Shown: positions 51,191-62,957 of the stretch, piece after piece
Numbering within the stretch: the stretch's first letter is position 1
Layout of the letters: each line of letters opens with the position of its first letter
Source: Hordeum vulgare subsp. vulgare
Lineage: Eukaryota > Streptophyta > Magnoliopsida > Poales > Poaceae
Assembly (NCBI RefSeq): GCF_904849725.1
Contig: NC_058519.1
Coordinates: forward strand, 651,857,387-651,921,386
Direction of reading: 5' to 3'
Length of the DNA stretch: 64,000 bases
The notes under the pieces: model-generated
Seen by the model: only the letters and a program-made list of their open reading frames with translations
What the model was told of the DNA's origin: nothing
Database searches by the model: none
Position numbers and translations under genes: made by a program

Positions 51191-52763
51191 TAAAAAGGAT
51201 CGAGATGGACCTAGAGGGGGGGTGAATAGGTACAGTTCCAAATTTTGATAATTACTTAGCAATTTTCGGCAAAAGTGCGGAATATGAGTGTAGGCCTAAT
51301 AATTGCTATGACAAGGAGTAAGCTATTTAGAGTGGAGTAAGGCAAGCGGTAAATAATAATCAAATACAAGTACGTAATAAGGATTAACACAAGTAGAGAG
51401 TTAGGGTTAGGAATAACCGAAACTCCAAGAGAGACAATGATGTATCCCGATGTTCACTGCCTTGGAGGGAAGCTACGTCACGTTAGAGATATAGAAAAGA
51501 AAAAGTAGAAAAAAAAGCGTTAGAGGGGCGGATGTTACCACGAAGGCACACCAACGCCACGAAGGCTCACCCTATTCTCCCTTTGAGATAACTCCATGAA
51601 GGCGTTTCTCAACCACTAGTGGTAAGCCTTGAGGTGGCTTCCAAACCTTCACAAATTTTCCGGGGGAAATCATAATGGTTTGATTCCTCTCCGAAGACTC
51701 CTACCGCCTAGGGGTCTCCAACCTCCAAGAGTAACAAGATCACGGGGATTGCTCAAAACTTGCTCAAATCACAAATCACTTTGGTGGGAAAGAGGAGAAG
51801 GAGACGATCTATCTTTTGATTGGAACAACACTCAAAGGGACTCACAAATGCTCTTGGGATCTAAGATTTGGTGTAGACAAGAGTGAGTGAGTAGAAAGGT
51901 GTTCTTGGATGTGCTCTAGCTGTGTTGGACACCCTCTCACGAAGTGGGAGGGGTATATATAGTGGGGAGTGTTAAAACAACCGTTGGGGACACTTTAAGT
52001 CACACAGGGTTCAGACGTCCGGTAGTTTACAGAAGTCCGGGCGTCCGCAAGGGGTCGGTCGTCCAAGAGCTGTAGATATGTGTGGAAACACTGTGATTTG
52101 AACAGGGACCGGACGTCCGGAGAAGGCCGGAAATCCGAGTTATTCGACTCAACTTCTTCTGGTGCAAGGTTCCGGATTTCCGAAGGGGTCGGACGTCCGG
52201 CCCTCGGACGTCCGGAGGGAGCTGGAAATACGAATTATAGAGCTCACGTTCTTCTGGTGCCGGGCTCCGGATTTCCGAAGCTGGTCGATCGACCGGCCCT
52301 CGGATGTCCGGAGGGAGCCGAAAATCCGAGTTATAGGCCTCAAGTTCTTCTGGTGCAGAGCTCCGGATTTCCGAAGCCTGTCGGTCGTCCGACCCTTGAC
52401 CGGCCCTCGGACATCCGGAGGGAGCCGAAAGTCCGAGGCGTTAGACCTGTTTTGAGATAGGAGCAGAGTAGAGAATATGTGGTATGAGCAAGTTCATCGC
52501 AAACCCTGTGATCCCCTCTTAATAGTGCGCGATCCCTATACTCAAGAATAGTAAACTCAAAAGAATAATCTACATCATCTTTTCTTAATCCCGAGCCTTC
52601 TTGACATATAAATCCCGATCTTCTCAGACCACCTTTGGCATATAATTCTCAATCTACTAAAGTACTTGCCATCCTGAGATACACTCAACAAATAGAATTA
52701 GTTTCCTATGTATGTGTTGTCATTAACACCAAAAGTCGATTAGGGGCATAGCATGCACTTTCA
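51191..52763 (-). repeat. SIRE-like 3' LTR
   Basis: This 1573-bp LTR carries an extra stretch near 51484-51525 compared with the other copy and lacks one ggacgtccg unit near 52050. A polypurine tract adjoins it: 52764-52778 reads AAAAAGGGGGAGA on the minus strand. It contains the U3 repeats and the TATA region (tatatat near 51954). Confidence 0.92.
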
Positions 52764-52778
52764 ATCTCCCCCTTTTTG

Positions 52779-53189
52779 GTAGTTGATGACAACATATACA
52801 TAGGTCTCAAAAAGATTTAACATACATTATAGCCTTGGAGAGATTTAGTACGGAGCTCCCCCTTAGTATGTGCATGATAAAATATCGGAGCTCCCTTTTA
52901 ATGTGTGTATCGAACATATAATGGATCATCATGTAAAGATAATAGATCATCATAGAAAGACAATAGATCATCATAGAAGTAGTGGAGCAAAAACATAATA
53001 TCCTATGATGATATCATAGCAATCCATAGCAATCACAACATTCATAAGTAGCCATACATGAGTTTATCCATACATTACTCAACCATGCAAATTTAGACTA
53101 AATCTCCAAAGACTAAAAAAACTACGATACATTACTCCCCCTTTGGCACCAAGTACCAAAAAGGGAGGCACCAACAACATCAACCATGC
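52779..53189. other. SIRE-like element 3' untranslated spacer
   Basis: Non-coding DNA between the ORF3 end and the purine tract, with short repeated words (agatcatcat, aatagatcat) around 52920-52980. No gene is seen. Confidence 0.6.
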
Positions 53190-54746
53190 TCAGAGCTCAT
53201 CAGCATCATCCTCATTGTGAGGCAAGCCACTGTCACCAGCCTCGTCAAGGAAATCAGCCCACTCAGGACCAGATGGGAAGCCAAAGTCAGAAGGAGGAGA
53301 AGCAGGAAGGGCCTCATCATCACTCACATCAAGAGCGCCCGAGTCTCTCAGACGAGCCTTGAGGGCATTCTTGGAGGAGACTAGGCGAGAAACCACATCA
53401 TGGGTTTGACCACACTAGAAAGAGACGGCCTTCATCATAGCAGAATGTGCCTTGCCAATGAATTTGGCAAAGCGGCCGAGAGGAGCGGAGCTAGATGAGG
53501 GGGTTGCTGACCGGGCAGCTGTGCGGCGAGTGGATGTGGAGGATGGGGTTTTCTTGGGAGCATAGTTATCCGCCATGTGAGCGGGAATGACCCACTTGCG
53601 ATGTGTGTGAGTGACAGCAACAGAGAAATCAGGAACATGATTAATAAGATCCTGGATGAAGGGGGCATGAGGGAAAGCTCGCTTGTATTGAAAACTAGCA
53701 AGCCTAATCTCATGCCAGAGAAAGTGAGGCACATTAATTTTGCTCTTGGGGTGCTCGTACAAGTGTGACATGATGTCAATATAGTAGCCACTGCAAGAGC
53801 CCTTATCACCCATCTTGGGATAGATGGTGCGGATAAGACACTGAAAGATGATAAAGTAAGGTGAACGCCAGATGGATACCTGGTTAAGATCCTTCATGTG
53901 TTCATCCGCATCAAGCTCACAGAGTGGTTTGAGGAGATACCCACACGCCTCAATGGACTTAGGTGCATGGTTAGGATCATTCCTATGTATTTTGAAGCCG
54001 GAGTTGGGGAAACCTAGTGCGGCAACAAACGTATCATAAGAAGCTGTGAAGCAAACGTCAGAGGTGATCCAGCTAACAGTGTGGTTTGGAGCAAAGAAGC
54101 ATGTGGCATAGAACTGGAGAATGGCAGCAGCGTTAAAATCACGATGAAAAGCAAATGGGGCAGCAAGCCCCGATGCCTCAATAAGCTCAATGGCACCGGG
54201 GTATTTCGTCGAGTGCATGCGAATATGCTCAAGATCTATGAAGTGATGAACAGAGAGACCCTTAGGAACTATGACTGTAGTAAAAATGTCCGCCTGGACG
54301 TGTGTGCGGAAACGTGAGTCCGTAGAGTCACGTACGACAAAGAATTGATCAATGTCGCGGCGGAAAGTGAGGTATGAAGACTTGGCAAGCGTGGTGAAGT
54401 TCGTGACTTCACGACCTAAGGTAGCAGGGGGTTCAAGTGAGATGCGACGAGCTTCACCTGTGGGCTGAGCAGGCGGAGGTGGTGGCATATAGGACGCCCT
54501 GCGAGTCCCGGGCTTTGGCATGCACCTCCGATCGGCGGGCTGGTCAGCACGGTCTTCGGCGGCAAGCTCATCCTTGAAGTCAGAGCCATCACCATCAGAC
54601 GACGAGGGGAGCTGTGGAGACGGAGAACGCCGGGCAGTCCGTTTGAAGGGACGATGTTGCCCTTCCGAGTCCGACCCTGTGCCAGTAGGGGCATGAGCGG
54701 ATGATCCAGCAACGTCCTTCCGGGCGACGTGCTTAACCCTGGGCAT
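53190..54746 (-). pseudogene. SIRE-like ORF3 (envelope-position ORF)
   Basis: From ATG at 54746 (MPRVKHVARKD) there are 443 codons to a TAG at 53417-53415. The same frame then stays open to 53190, so the original protein was about 518 residues with one late stop. It has a basic, Ser/Pro-rich N-terminus, a globular middle (residues about 110-390, with SSYLTFRRDIDQFFVVRDST, WITSDVCFTASYDTFVAALG and SPYFIIFQCLIRTIYPKMGD), a Ser/Thr-rich tail and an acidic C-terminus. SIRE-lineage elements carry an ORF in this position, sometimes called envelope-like. I see no convincing signal peptide or transmembrane span here, so an envelope role is not supported. The function is unknown. Confidence 0.65.
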
Positions 54747-54759
54747 GGTGCACAACAAC

Positions 54760-54867
54760 CTACACGGATGGAAACCCCAAATGAGGAACGAACATGGTCA
54801 AACCATATGAACGAACACGTGGACTTGGGAGAGAGGGAACCAAACGCGAGGGGAACGGAGGAGATAC
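54760..54867 (-). other. Possible intron in the ORF3 leader
   Basis: The minus strand shows a donor-like CTGCAG/GTATCTCC at 54867 and an acceptor-like CCGTGTAG/GTTG at 54760, 13 bases before the ORF3 start codon. Splicing would remove 108 bp of the leader. This is inferred from the borders only. Confidence 0.35.
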
Positions 54868-55037
54868 CTGCAGATGGATCCCGCGGAGGAAGAAGAGGAA
54901 GAAGAGAAGGATCCACGGAGAAGATCAGGCAGATCTCGGGAGTGGCGGCGTGGGCGAGTGCACCTGGTGCTGGCGGCTGCAGCTGCAGGGGAAAAAGGGG
55001 GCGCGTGAGGGCTAGGGCAAAGCCCAGCCCCGCGCCC

Positions 55038-55182
55038 ATCTATTTACAGGCCCCGATGTGTCGGACGTCCGACAGGCGTCGGACGTCCAGAGAGGATTCT
55101 TGCGTCGGACGACCGAGACTGGCCGGACGTCCGGAATGAGGTTAGCCACCAGACGTCCGAGACACGTCGGACGACCGAGAGA
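55038..55182 (-). promoter_or_regulatory. Candidate internal promoter for ORF3
   Basis: Six copies of (t/c)cggacg(t/a)ccg(a/g)-type palindromes or half palindromes lie at about 55062, 55080, 55105, 55124, 55151 and 55168. They are followed downstream on the minus strand by TGTAAATAG (55049-55041), a TATA-like box. The same palindrome is arrayed just upstream of the TATA box in the LTR U3. The position, between pol and ORF3 and 300 bp from the ORF3 ATG, suggests separate transcription of ORF3. Confidence 0.5.
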
Positions 55183-55417
55183 GGAGGAGGCAGAGGCTGA
55201 CTCTGGAATTTTTTATGATGAGATGATGATTTTTCATGGTTTCTCACAAAGAGCACGTACATAGTTGCCCACAAGCATTACATATACTACTTGTGGACAG
55301 AAGTTGATTTATGCATACGTTGTAAGCTCAAAACACAAAATTATGACCCACTCCCCCTAAATGCATGCCCACATCTAGACACAAACATAATGTGAGTGTG
55401 TGTATGTGCGCAAGGTT

Positions 55418-57733
55418 TCAAGTTATGTTATCAAGCTCCAAGATACCAAGTTCACGCCTAAGTTGACAGAACCTAGCTACGCTAAGTGGCTTGGTGAAAA
55501 TGTCGGCAAGCTGCATGTCGGTACCCACATGGGTAATATCAATGTCACCCTTTTGCACATGGTCTCTCAAGAAATGATACCTAATATCAATATGTTTTGT
55601 GCGAGGGTGATCAATGGGGTTCTCGGAGATCTTTATGGCACTTTCATTATCACAGAGAAGAGGCATGTGTCGATACGTGATACCATAATCCTTAAGGGTT
55701 TGCCTCATCCATAGCAGTTGGGTTGCACAGCTTGTGGCTGCAATATATTCGGCCTCGGACGTGGAGAGAGAAACACACTTCTGCTTTTTCGAGGACCAAC
55801 TTACCAAGGAGCGTCCAAGAAACTGACATGCACCGGAAGTGGATTTCCGTCCCACTTTGTCACCGGCCCAATCCGCATCGGAGTACCCAATAAGATCGAA
55901 CTTTGCATCCTTAGGGTACCATAAGCCTAACTTTGGGGTGTGAACAAGGTATCTAAGAATATGCTTAACCGCCGTATGATGGCTTTCCCTAGGGGAAGCT
56001 TGAAATCTTGCACATATGCCTACACTTAACATGATGTCCGGTCTAGATGCCCAAAGACAAAGTAGCGAACCAATCATGGAGCGGTAAGTAGATGGGTCAA
56101 AAGGAATACCGTTGGTGTCTTCATTTAGAACTACATCTGTGGCCATGGGTGTCTTCATTGGTTTAGCATTTGTCATCTCAATTTTTTCAAGAATGTCCTT
56201 GAGGTACTTAGTTTGAGACAAGAAAATCCCTTCTTGAAATTGTTGTATTTGAAACCCAAGAAAGAACTTCAAGTCCGTGTTGAGTGACATCTCAAAGGTC
56301 TTGGTCATGGAGGTCGCAAACTTCTTGCATAAATGGATGTTAGGAGAACCAAAAATGATGTCACCTACATAGATTTGGCATAAGATCAAGTCACCATTTT
56401 CCCTCTTAGTAAAAAGAGTGGGATCGATCACCCCCACCACAAAGCCATCATCGAGTAGGAACTTCTTAAGATGATCGTACCAAGCATGGGGTGCTTGTTT
56501 GAGGCCATACAGAGCCTTGTGAAGTTTGTATACATGGTCTTTGTGGTGAGGGTCAACAAACCCAGGTGGTTGTGATACATATACCTCTTCTTTTAGAGGA
56601 CCGTTAAGAAAAGCACTTTTCACATCCATTTGATGCAAAGTAAAACCATTGAAAGCAGCATAGGCCAATAAAATGTGAATGGATTCAAGACGAGCAACAG
56701 GGGCGGAAGTCTCACCAAAGTCCAAACCTTCAACTTGGGAGTACCCGTGTGCTACTAACCTTGCCTTGTTGCGTAGGACAGCCCCATTCTCATCTTCCTT
56801 GTTCTTGAAAATCCATTTAGTTCCAATGACATTATGTTCCTCAGTTGGTCGTTCTACTAATGACCATACTTCGTTGCGTGTAAAACTGTTTAACTCTTCT
56901 TGCATAGCAAGGAGCCAGTCATTGTCACACAATGCATCCTGAACCCTGTGTGGCCCGGTACTAGAGACAAATGAAAAGTGAGCACAAAAGTTTGTTAATT
57001 GTTTACGAGTCACTCTACCTTCCGACACGCCGGTGAGGATTTGATCAATATCAACACGACCGGCCACACGTGGCATGATGGAGGTCAGGGTTTCACGAGG
57101 TTCGACTTCGTTTCCATCATCAACGTCCTCAACATATGCATCATTTATGTGCGGAGGAAGATATTCCTCTTCGCGTTGCACCTGTTGAGGTTCATCATCA
57201 AGCATATCCATACTTTGGTCTAGCTCTTGAAGATCAACTTGTTCTTGAGTGTGATCAGAGTGAGAGACATGTTCTCCCACTTGATCCTCAACAACTGGCA
57301 TGATATGTGTGCTAGTATCTTGTGGAGGTACGGGCAGTGAACTGTCTTGAGGATGAGAAATACTCTCATCATCTTCATCATCATCATGGGGTCTTTGTTC
57401 CATGGGAAGAAGTGCACCTACACCCATGTTCAACATATCTTGTGAGGAGTCTTCTTCACCTGCATCACTTAGATCAACTTGCTCCCCATGGGAGCGGTTA
57501 AATTCATCAAACGTCACGTCACAGGTTTCTATAACACATCCAGTGGATTTGTTGTAGACTCTGTAGGCGTGAGAGTTTGATCCATAGCCAACAAAAATCC
57601 CTTCAGTTGTTTTGGATTGAAATTTTCCTAACCATTCCCGTTTGTTGAGGATGAAACATTTGCATCCAAACACACGAAAGTACTTAACATTGGGCTTGTT
57701 CCCAGTTAGGAGCTCATATGGAGTCTTCTCCAA
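55418..57733 (-). pseudogene. SIRE-like pol: integrase C-terminus, reverse transcriptase and RNase H
   Basis: An open 771-codon frame begins with the Copia integrase C-terminal motif ([20 protein letters not shown]) and an acidic spacer. Reverse transcriptase has [43 protein letters not shown] and [12 protein letters not shown]. The catalytic box reads [10 protein letters not shown] (56358-56375), where YVDD is expected, so one catalytic Asp is Gly (56363-56365). RNase H has [20 protein letters not shown] and [10 protein letters not shown], and the tail [10 protein letters not shown] ends at 55418. Loss of the Asp should inactivate polymerisation. Confidence 0.88.
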
Positions 57734-58790
57734 TATTGATCAAAGGAAGAGCCGGTTTGATGCATGACATGCTGTGTTGACGGCCTCAGCCCAAAAACTA
57801 TCTGGTGACTTGTGTTCGTCTAACATGGACCTTGCCATTTCCACAAGTGTCCGGTTCTTCCTCTCTGCCACACCATTTTGCTGAGGGGTGTAAGGTGCGG
57901 AGTACTGATGTTCAATTCCCTCATCACTAAGAAATTCTTCTAGGGTGTAGTTCTTGAACTCAGAGCCATTATCACTTCTTATTGCCTTGATGTCCTTGTC
58001 AAACTTCCGCTGGGCTTGTTTGGCAAAATCAATGAAGGTGATCTTCGTCTCGTCCTTGGACTTGAGAAAGAACACCCATGTATATCTTGAGTAATCATCA
58101 ACAATGACTAGGCCATACTTTTTCCCTCCAAGACTTGCCCATTAAGGAGGCCCAAACAGATCCACATGAAGGAGCTCTAACGGCCTCGAAGTGGATACAA
58201 TGTTCTTGGGTGGATGTTTTGATTGATGTTGTTTCCCAGCTATGCATGCACTGCACACACGATCTTTCTTAAAAGATACATTTGTTAGTCCAAGGATGTG
58301 ATTGTCGTTTAAGAGATTTTGAAGATTTCTCATGACGACATGGGCGAGCCGGCGATGCCACAACCATCCCATGTCGGCCTTGGCCATTAGACAAGTTGTA
58401 TGGAAGGTGCTCTCTTTCGAGAAATCAACCGTGTAAAGGTTGCCATCCAACTCTCCAACAAAGGCCACTTCGAGAGTGTCTCTCTTAAAGACTTTCACAT
58501 CCGTTAGTCCGAATAGTGTGTCATAACCAACGGAAGCCAATTGGCGAACTGAAAGTAAATGAAATTGAATAGATTGGACAAGCATGACATTTGCAATAGA
58601 CATGTCATTAGTGATTGCCACCTTGCCCAACCCAATTACCTGCCATTTCGACCCTCCACCAAATACAATGCTCATGTATGGTCAAATGGCTTGCATGAAG
58701 TCATAGAGCAAGTTACTATCTCCGATCATATGATTGGTGCATCCACTGTCGATCACCCATTTGGCTCCTCTGGAGAAAACAGCCTGTAAC
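57734..58790 (-). pseudogene. SIRE-like pol: protease and integrase core, frameshifted
   Basis: 58770-58700 encodes the protease active site AKWVIDSGCTNHMIG. 58675-58142 encodes the protease C-terminus and the integrase zinc-binding region (WLWHRRLAHVVMRNLQNLL, CSACIAGKQHQSKHPP, ELLHVDLFGP). 58075-57740 encodes AIRSDNGSEFKN and QQNGVAERKNRTLVEMARSM, so the D-D-E residues are present. A stop follows FGPP at 58142-58144, a stop interrupts near 58680 and the frame changes at about 57740, just before the reverse transcriptase frame. Confidence 0.85.
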
Positions 58791-58793
58791 GAA

Positions 58794-61351
58794 TTAAGAC
58801 TTGGTTTGAGGTACCCATTTCGTCATGGGGCCTTTCACATTAGTTACAAGAGTCTTAGGGACCCAAATAGCATAAAATCGGAATGCATTACGGGGACCAA
58901 CGAATTTAGCATAAACCTCTCCTTCCTTTGATTTGCGAAGTACATAGGATGGAGGCATGAATTCAGTTGTCTTGTTGAGAGTAGGCGAACCCCTAGTGGC
59001 CGACCCACTCACAACCTTACCTTTCTCCTTGTGTCCCTCTCGTACAAATATTTCTTTAAGCGGAGTGGTACACTTGGGAGGAGATGCACTTTTCTTGGCG
59101 GTGCTTGGGTTGAACCCAAGCCCTTCCTTGGCAAGGCCTCCATTGTGTCGACTTAAGATCTCATTGAGAGTCTTTTGTCCTTGTGCACATGTCATGAGAC
59201 CTTTGTCTAGCTGTGCCTTTAGCGAACAGTTTTCCTCAAGGATAGATGTCAGTTCACTACTAGAGTTAGTAGTGCAGGTATCAACATTAATAATAGGTGA
59301 GGAGTAAGCCTTAGCTAAAGTGTCAAGATAAGTAACCTTGAGTGCCTCAAAACTCTTTGTAAGAATAGTGAGTTTCTCTTCCTTGTCTTAGAGAGACAAG
59401 GATAGACGCTCACAGTCCTTAGAAAGGGAAGCATGAGACTTCACTAGTCGGTTTTTATCATTTAGTAACTCTTTGCACACACATTCAGCCTTTTTCAAGG
59501 AGGCAAGATCATTAGCATGTTTATCAAGGTTTTCACCTACTTTTGAGCATAATGCATCATTTTTTGCTTCCTCATACAGGACTTTCTGCTCAAGGATTTC
59601 TTTTCTTTCCTTCTCCTCAGTGACGAGGGTTTCGAGTTCCTTGATGGTATTGGTGTGCTTACTCACCATTTTCATAAGTATGCGAAACATAGTGAGCTTC
59701 TTTCCTTTAAGAGAGCACATAAATTTGTTTATTTTAGCAAACATGGGATGATCTAAGTCATTATCCTCATAGTGATCTTCCGCATCAAGATACTCATCAG
59801 ATGGAGTAGAAGCTAGACTAAAAGAGTTTAACCGTGGAGTTACCTTAACCTTATCATGGGAGCTTTGGTCTTCCTCATCTCCCATGGCAGTCTTTGCCAT
59901 CAAACACTTGTGGGCGTTGCCCTTGTAGTCTTTCATATAGTTGTAGTGAACAACATCACCACTTTTGTTGACTAGCCTCAAGGTGTTTTGTGTATCCTGA
60001 GCTACTCCGGCAACCCCACCAACGTCTTCTGGATGAGATTCTTCTTGTGCAACCATTGCTCTTCCATCTGTCCTCTTGAGCTTGGAGTTCATAGGGTTTG
60101 GCAACTTCTTCTTTACAAAGGTCTTTGGAAACCTTGGTTTGTCTTCTCTCTTCTCATAAGGGCAGTCATTGGAGAAGTGGTTGGTTTCCTCACAGTTGTA
60201 GCATTTCCTTACCTTCTTCTTTGGGAATCTTCCCTTGAATTTTCCTGCACTGAACTTCTTTACAAAGAGAGCAATGTCCTCATAAGATGGGCTTTCATCA
60301 GAGTCAACATCATCACCATCTTCGCAGTCATCATCACCCTCTTCTTCTTCACTTTCTTCTTCGTCACATTCATGCTTGGCTTTCAAAGCAAGATTGATCT
60401 TTGATGTTGAAGTGTCATGCATGGCAAGGTGCTTTGTTGCATTTGCCTTTGACTCTTCAAATAATTGGAAAGTGGATATGATGTCATGTGGAGTCATTTC
60501 TTTGAATCCATGGTGCTGCCTCATGTCCCATACCATTTGATGGTGATACGGAGCAAGAGCATGAAGTAACTTGTCCACGAGAAATCTCTTGGTCAGATCG
60601 AAACCATCTTGCGTCTTGTCACAGTCACATGACTCAATGTCTGCGGCGAGAGTCATGAGCCATTCTAGCAGTTGCTTGGGAGATTCACCCTTTCCATACA
60701 GAAATTCTGTAATTGCCCCTTGGCAATTTCATATTGAGCAAGCCGAAGAGTGGAGGTACTGGTCTTGGTCCTTATGATGCTATCCCACAGTTCCTTGGCA
60801 CTTGTGATGTGAATGTAAGGTCTCCGTTGCTTATCATTCATTCCTTTTCTTATGCACATGATAGCAGTGTCATTGAGATGCTTGTCATAAGTTTCTCTGG
60901 GAGTGAGGCACCTTGGATCTACAGGATTGTACCCATGCTCGAGGATGTCCAACATCTCATCATTGGCGTACCTAAGATGATCCTGCATACCAACTCTCCA
61001 CAAAGCAAAATCGGAATTGTCATCAAGCAAGGGAGGTTTTCCTCCAGGATTGTACTTAGGTTTCTCAATTTGAGATCTAGCATAAAGCCTTGGAACACTG
61101 GTTTGGTTCCTTTCCGGAGGTTGTCGGCCAAATGAAGAACCGTGCACATGTGGCCCTGAGGCCCTCGGGGACGTGGCTGTCCACGTGGTTAATGATGCCA
61201 GTCTAATTTGGACCAAGGCCTCAAGAGAAGCATCATGCTCCTCTTTTTTCTTGGCAAGGGCCCGTTCCAGGTCCTCAGAGGTGAAAGACTTGACTTCCGT
61301 GGAAGTCCCGTCCCTCTCCACTGGAGCTACCGTAGTTGGAATCCCGTCCAT
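58794..61351 (-). pseudogene. SIRE-like gag, interrupted
   Basis: 61351-60665 holds the N-terminus (MDGIPTTVAPVERDGTSTEV) and the capsid-like start (FALWRVGMQDHLRYANDEML, AKELWDSIIRT). After a frameshift near 60660, 60656-59388 holds the rest of capsid (FLVDKLLHALAPYHHQMVWD), an acidic run, the zinc knuckle CYNCEETNHFSNDC and a coiled-coil-like ELETLVTEEKERKEILEQKV region. A single in-frame stop at 59388-59390 precedes a further open stretch to 58794. The long coiled-coil gag extension is typical of SIRE elements. It would form the virus-like particle, but it is broken here. Confidence 0.85.
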
Positions 61352-61390
61352 CTCGCTCTAGGGCGGTTAAGCCACAAGAATAGAGCACGA

Positions 61391-61405
61391 GGCTCTGATA
61401 CCAAT
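61391..61405 (-). promoter_or_regulatory. SIRE-like primer-binding site
   Basis: The minus strand next to the 5' LTR reads ATTGGTATCAGAGCC, complementary to the 3' end of initiator-Met tRNA. Confidence 0.85.
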
Positions 61406-62957
61406 TGAAAAGGATCGAGATGGACCTAGGGGGGTGAATAGGTACAGTTCCAAATTTTGGTAATTACTTAGCAATTTTAGGCAAAAGTGCGGAATATGAG
61501 TGTAGGCCTAATAATTGCTATGACAAGGAGTAAGCTATTTAGAGTGTAGTAAGGCAAGCGGTAAACAATAATCAAATACAAGTACGTAATAAGGATTAAC
61601 ACAAGTAGAGAGTTAGGGTTAGGAATAACCGAAACTCCAAGAGAGACAAGGATGTATCCCGATGTTCACTTCCTTGGAGGGAAGCTACGTCACCGTTAGA
61701 GGGGCGGATGTTACCACGAAGGCACACCAACGCCACGAAGGCTCACCCTATTCTCCCTTTGAGATAACTCCATGAAGGCGTTTCTCAACCACTAGTGGTA
61801 AGCCTTGAGGTGGCTTCCAAACCTTCACAAACTTTCTGGGGGAAATCACAATGGTTTGATTCCTCTCCGAAGACTCCTACCGCCTAGGAGTCTCCAACCT
61901 CCAAGAGTAACAAGATCACGGGGATTGCTCAAAACTTGCTCAAATCACAAATCACTTTGGTGGGAAGGAGGAGAAGGAGACGATCTATCTTTTGATTGGA
62001 ACAACACTCAAAGGGACTCACAAATACTCTTGGGATCTAAGATTTGGTGTAGACAAGAGTGAGTGAGTAGAAAGGTGTTCTTGGATGTGTTCTAGCTGTG
62101 TTGGACACCCTCTCACGAAGTAGGAGGGGTATATATAGTGGGGAGTGTAAAAACAGCCGTTGGGGACACTTTAAGTCACATAGGGTTCGGACGTCCGGCA
62201 GTTTACGGAAGTCCGGACGTCCGCAAGGGGTCGGACGTCCGACAGGGGTCGGTCATCCGACAGCTGTAGATATGTGTGGAAACACTGTGAGTTGAACAGG
62301 GATCGGACATCCGGAGAAGGCCGGAAATCCGAGTTATTCGACTCAACTTCTTCTGGTGCAAGGTTCCGGATTTCCGAAGGGGTCGGACGTCCGGCCCTCG
62401 GACGTCCGGAGGGAGCTGGAAATCAGAGTTATAGAGCTCACGTTCTTCTGGTGCAGGGCTCCGGATTTCCGAAGCTGGTCGGTCGACCGGCCCTCGGATG
62501 TCCGGAGGGAGCCGGAAATCCGAGTTATAGGCCTCAAGTTCTTCTCGTGCAGAGCTCCGGATTACCGAAGCCTGTCGGTCATCCGACCCTTGACCGGCCC
62601 TCGGACGTCCGGAGGGAGCCAAAAGTCCGAGGCATTAGACCTGTTTTGAGATAGGAGCAGAGTAGAGAATATGTGGTATGAGCAAGTTCATCGCAAACCC
62701 TGTGATCCCCTCTTAATAGTGCGCGATCCCTATACTCAAGAATAGTAAACTCAAAAGGATAATCTACATCATCTTTTCTCAATCCCGAGCCTTCTTGACA
62801 TATAAATCCCGATCTTCTCGGACCACCTTTGGCATATAATTCTCAATCTACTAAAGTACTTGCCATCCTGAGATACACTCAACAAATAGAATTAGTTTCC
62901 TATGTATGTGTTGTCATTAACACCAAAAGTCGATTAGGGGCATAGCATGCACTTTCA
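61406..62957 (-). repeat. SIRE-like 5' LTR
   Basis: This 1552-bp LTR starts tgaaaaggatcgagatgg and ends catgcactttca on the plus strand. The minus-strand TATA box CTATATATACCCC lies at 62129-62138. Upstream of it in U3 are the palindrome array (62187-62261) and three repeats of about 95 bp. Confidence 0.93.
62187..62620 (-). promoter_or_regulatory. U3 array of CGGACGTCCG palindromes and 95-bp repeats
   Basis: TCGGACGTCCGG/A or close variants occur at about 62187, 62213, 62231, 62250, 62303, 62383, 62399, 62495 and 62600. From 62348 on they are embedded in three tandem units of 95-96 bp, each beginning ttcttctggtgca (starts 62348, 62443, 62539) and including ctccggatttccgaag. The array is directly upstream of the TATA box in the element's direction, so it may act as an enhancer. 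The core ACGT is a bZIP-type binding core in plants. Confidence 0.6.

Larger units (their letters stand above)
51191..62957 (-). mobile_element. SIRE/Maximus-like Copia retrotransposon with third ORF
   Basis: An 11.8-kb element on the minus strand: 5' LTR 62957-61406, primer-binding site, gag, pol, a separate ORF3, purine tract, 3' LTR 52763-51191. It is flanked by ACGGC at 51186-51190 and 62958-62962. The long gag with a CX2CX4HX4C knuckle, the Copia order (integrase before reverse transcriptase) and an extra ORF after pol place it in the SIRE lineage (Maximus in Triticeae). Gag-pol has several frameshifts and stops, so it is not autonomous now. The left LTR starts TA where TG is expected. 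Confidence 0.85.

Noticed and set aside
51629..52460. Short plus-strand frames in the SIRE LTR, repeated at 61805-62654
   Set aside because: They are present in both LTRs, are antisense to the element, and are explained by the U3 tandem repeats.
53190..54746. ORF3 as a proven envelope protein
   Set aside because: There is no clear signal peptide or transmembrane segment. Only its position after pol resembles env.
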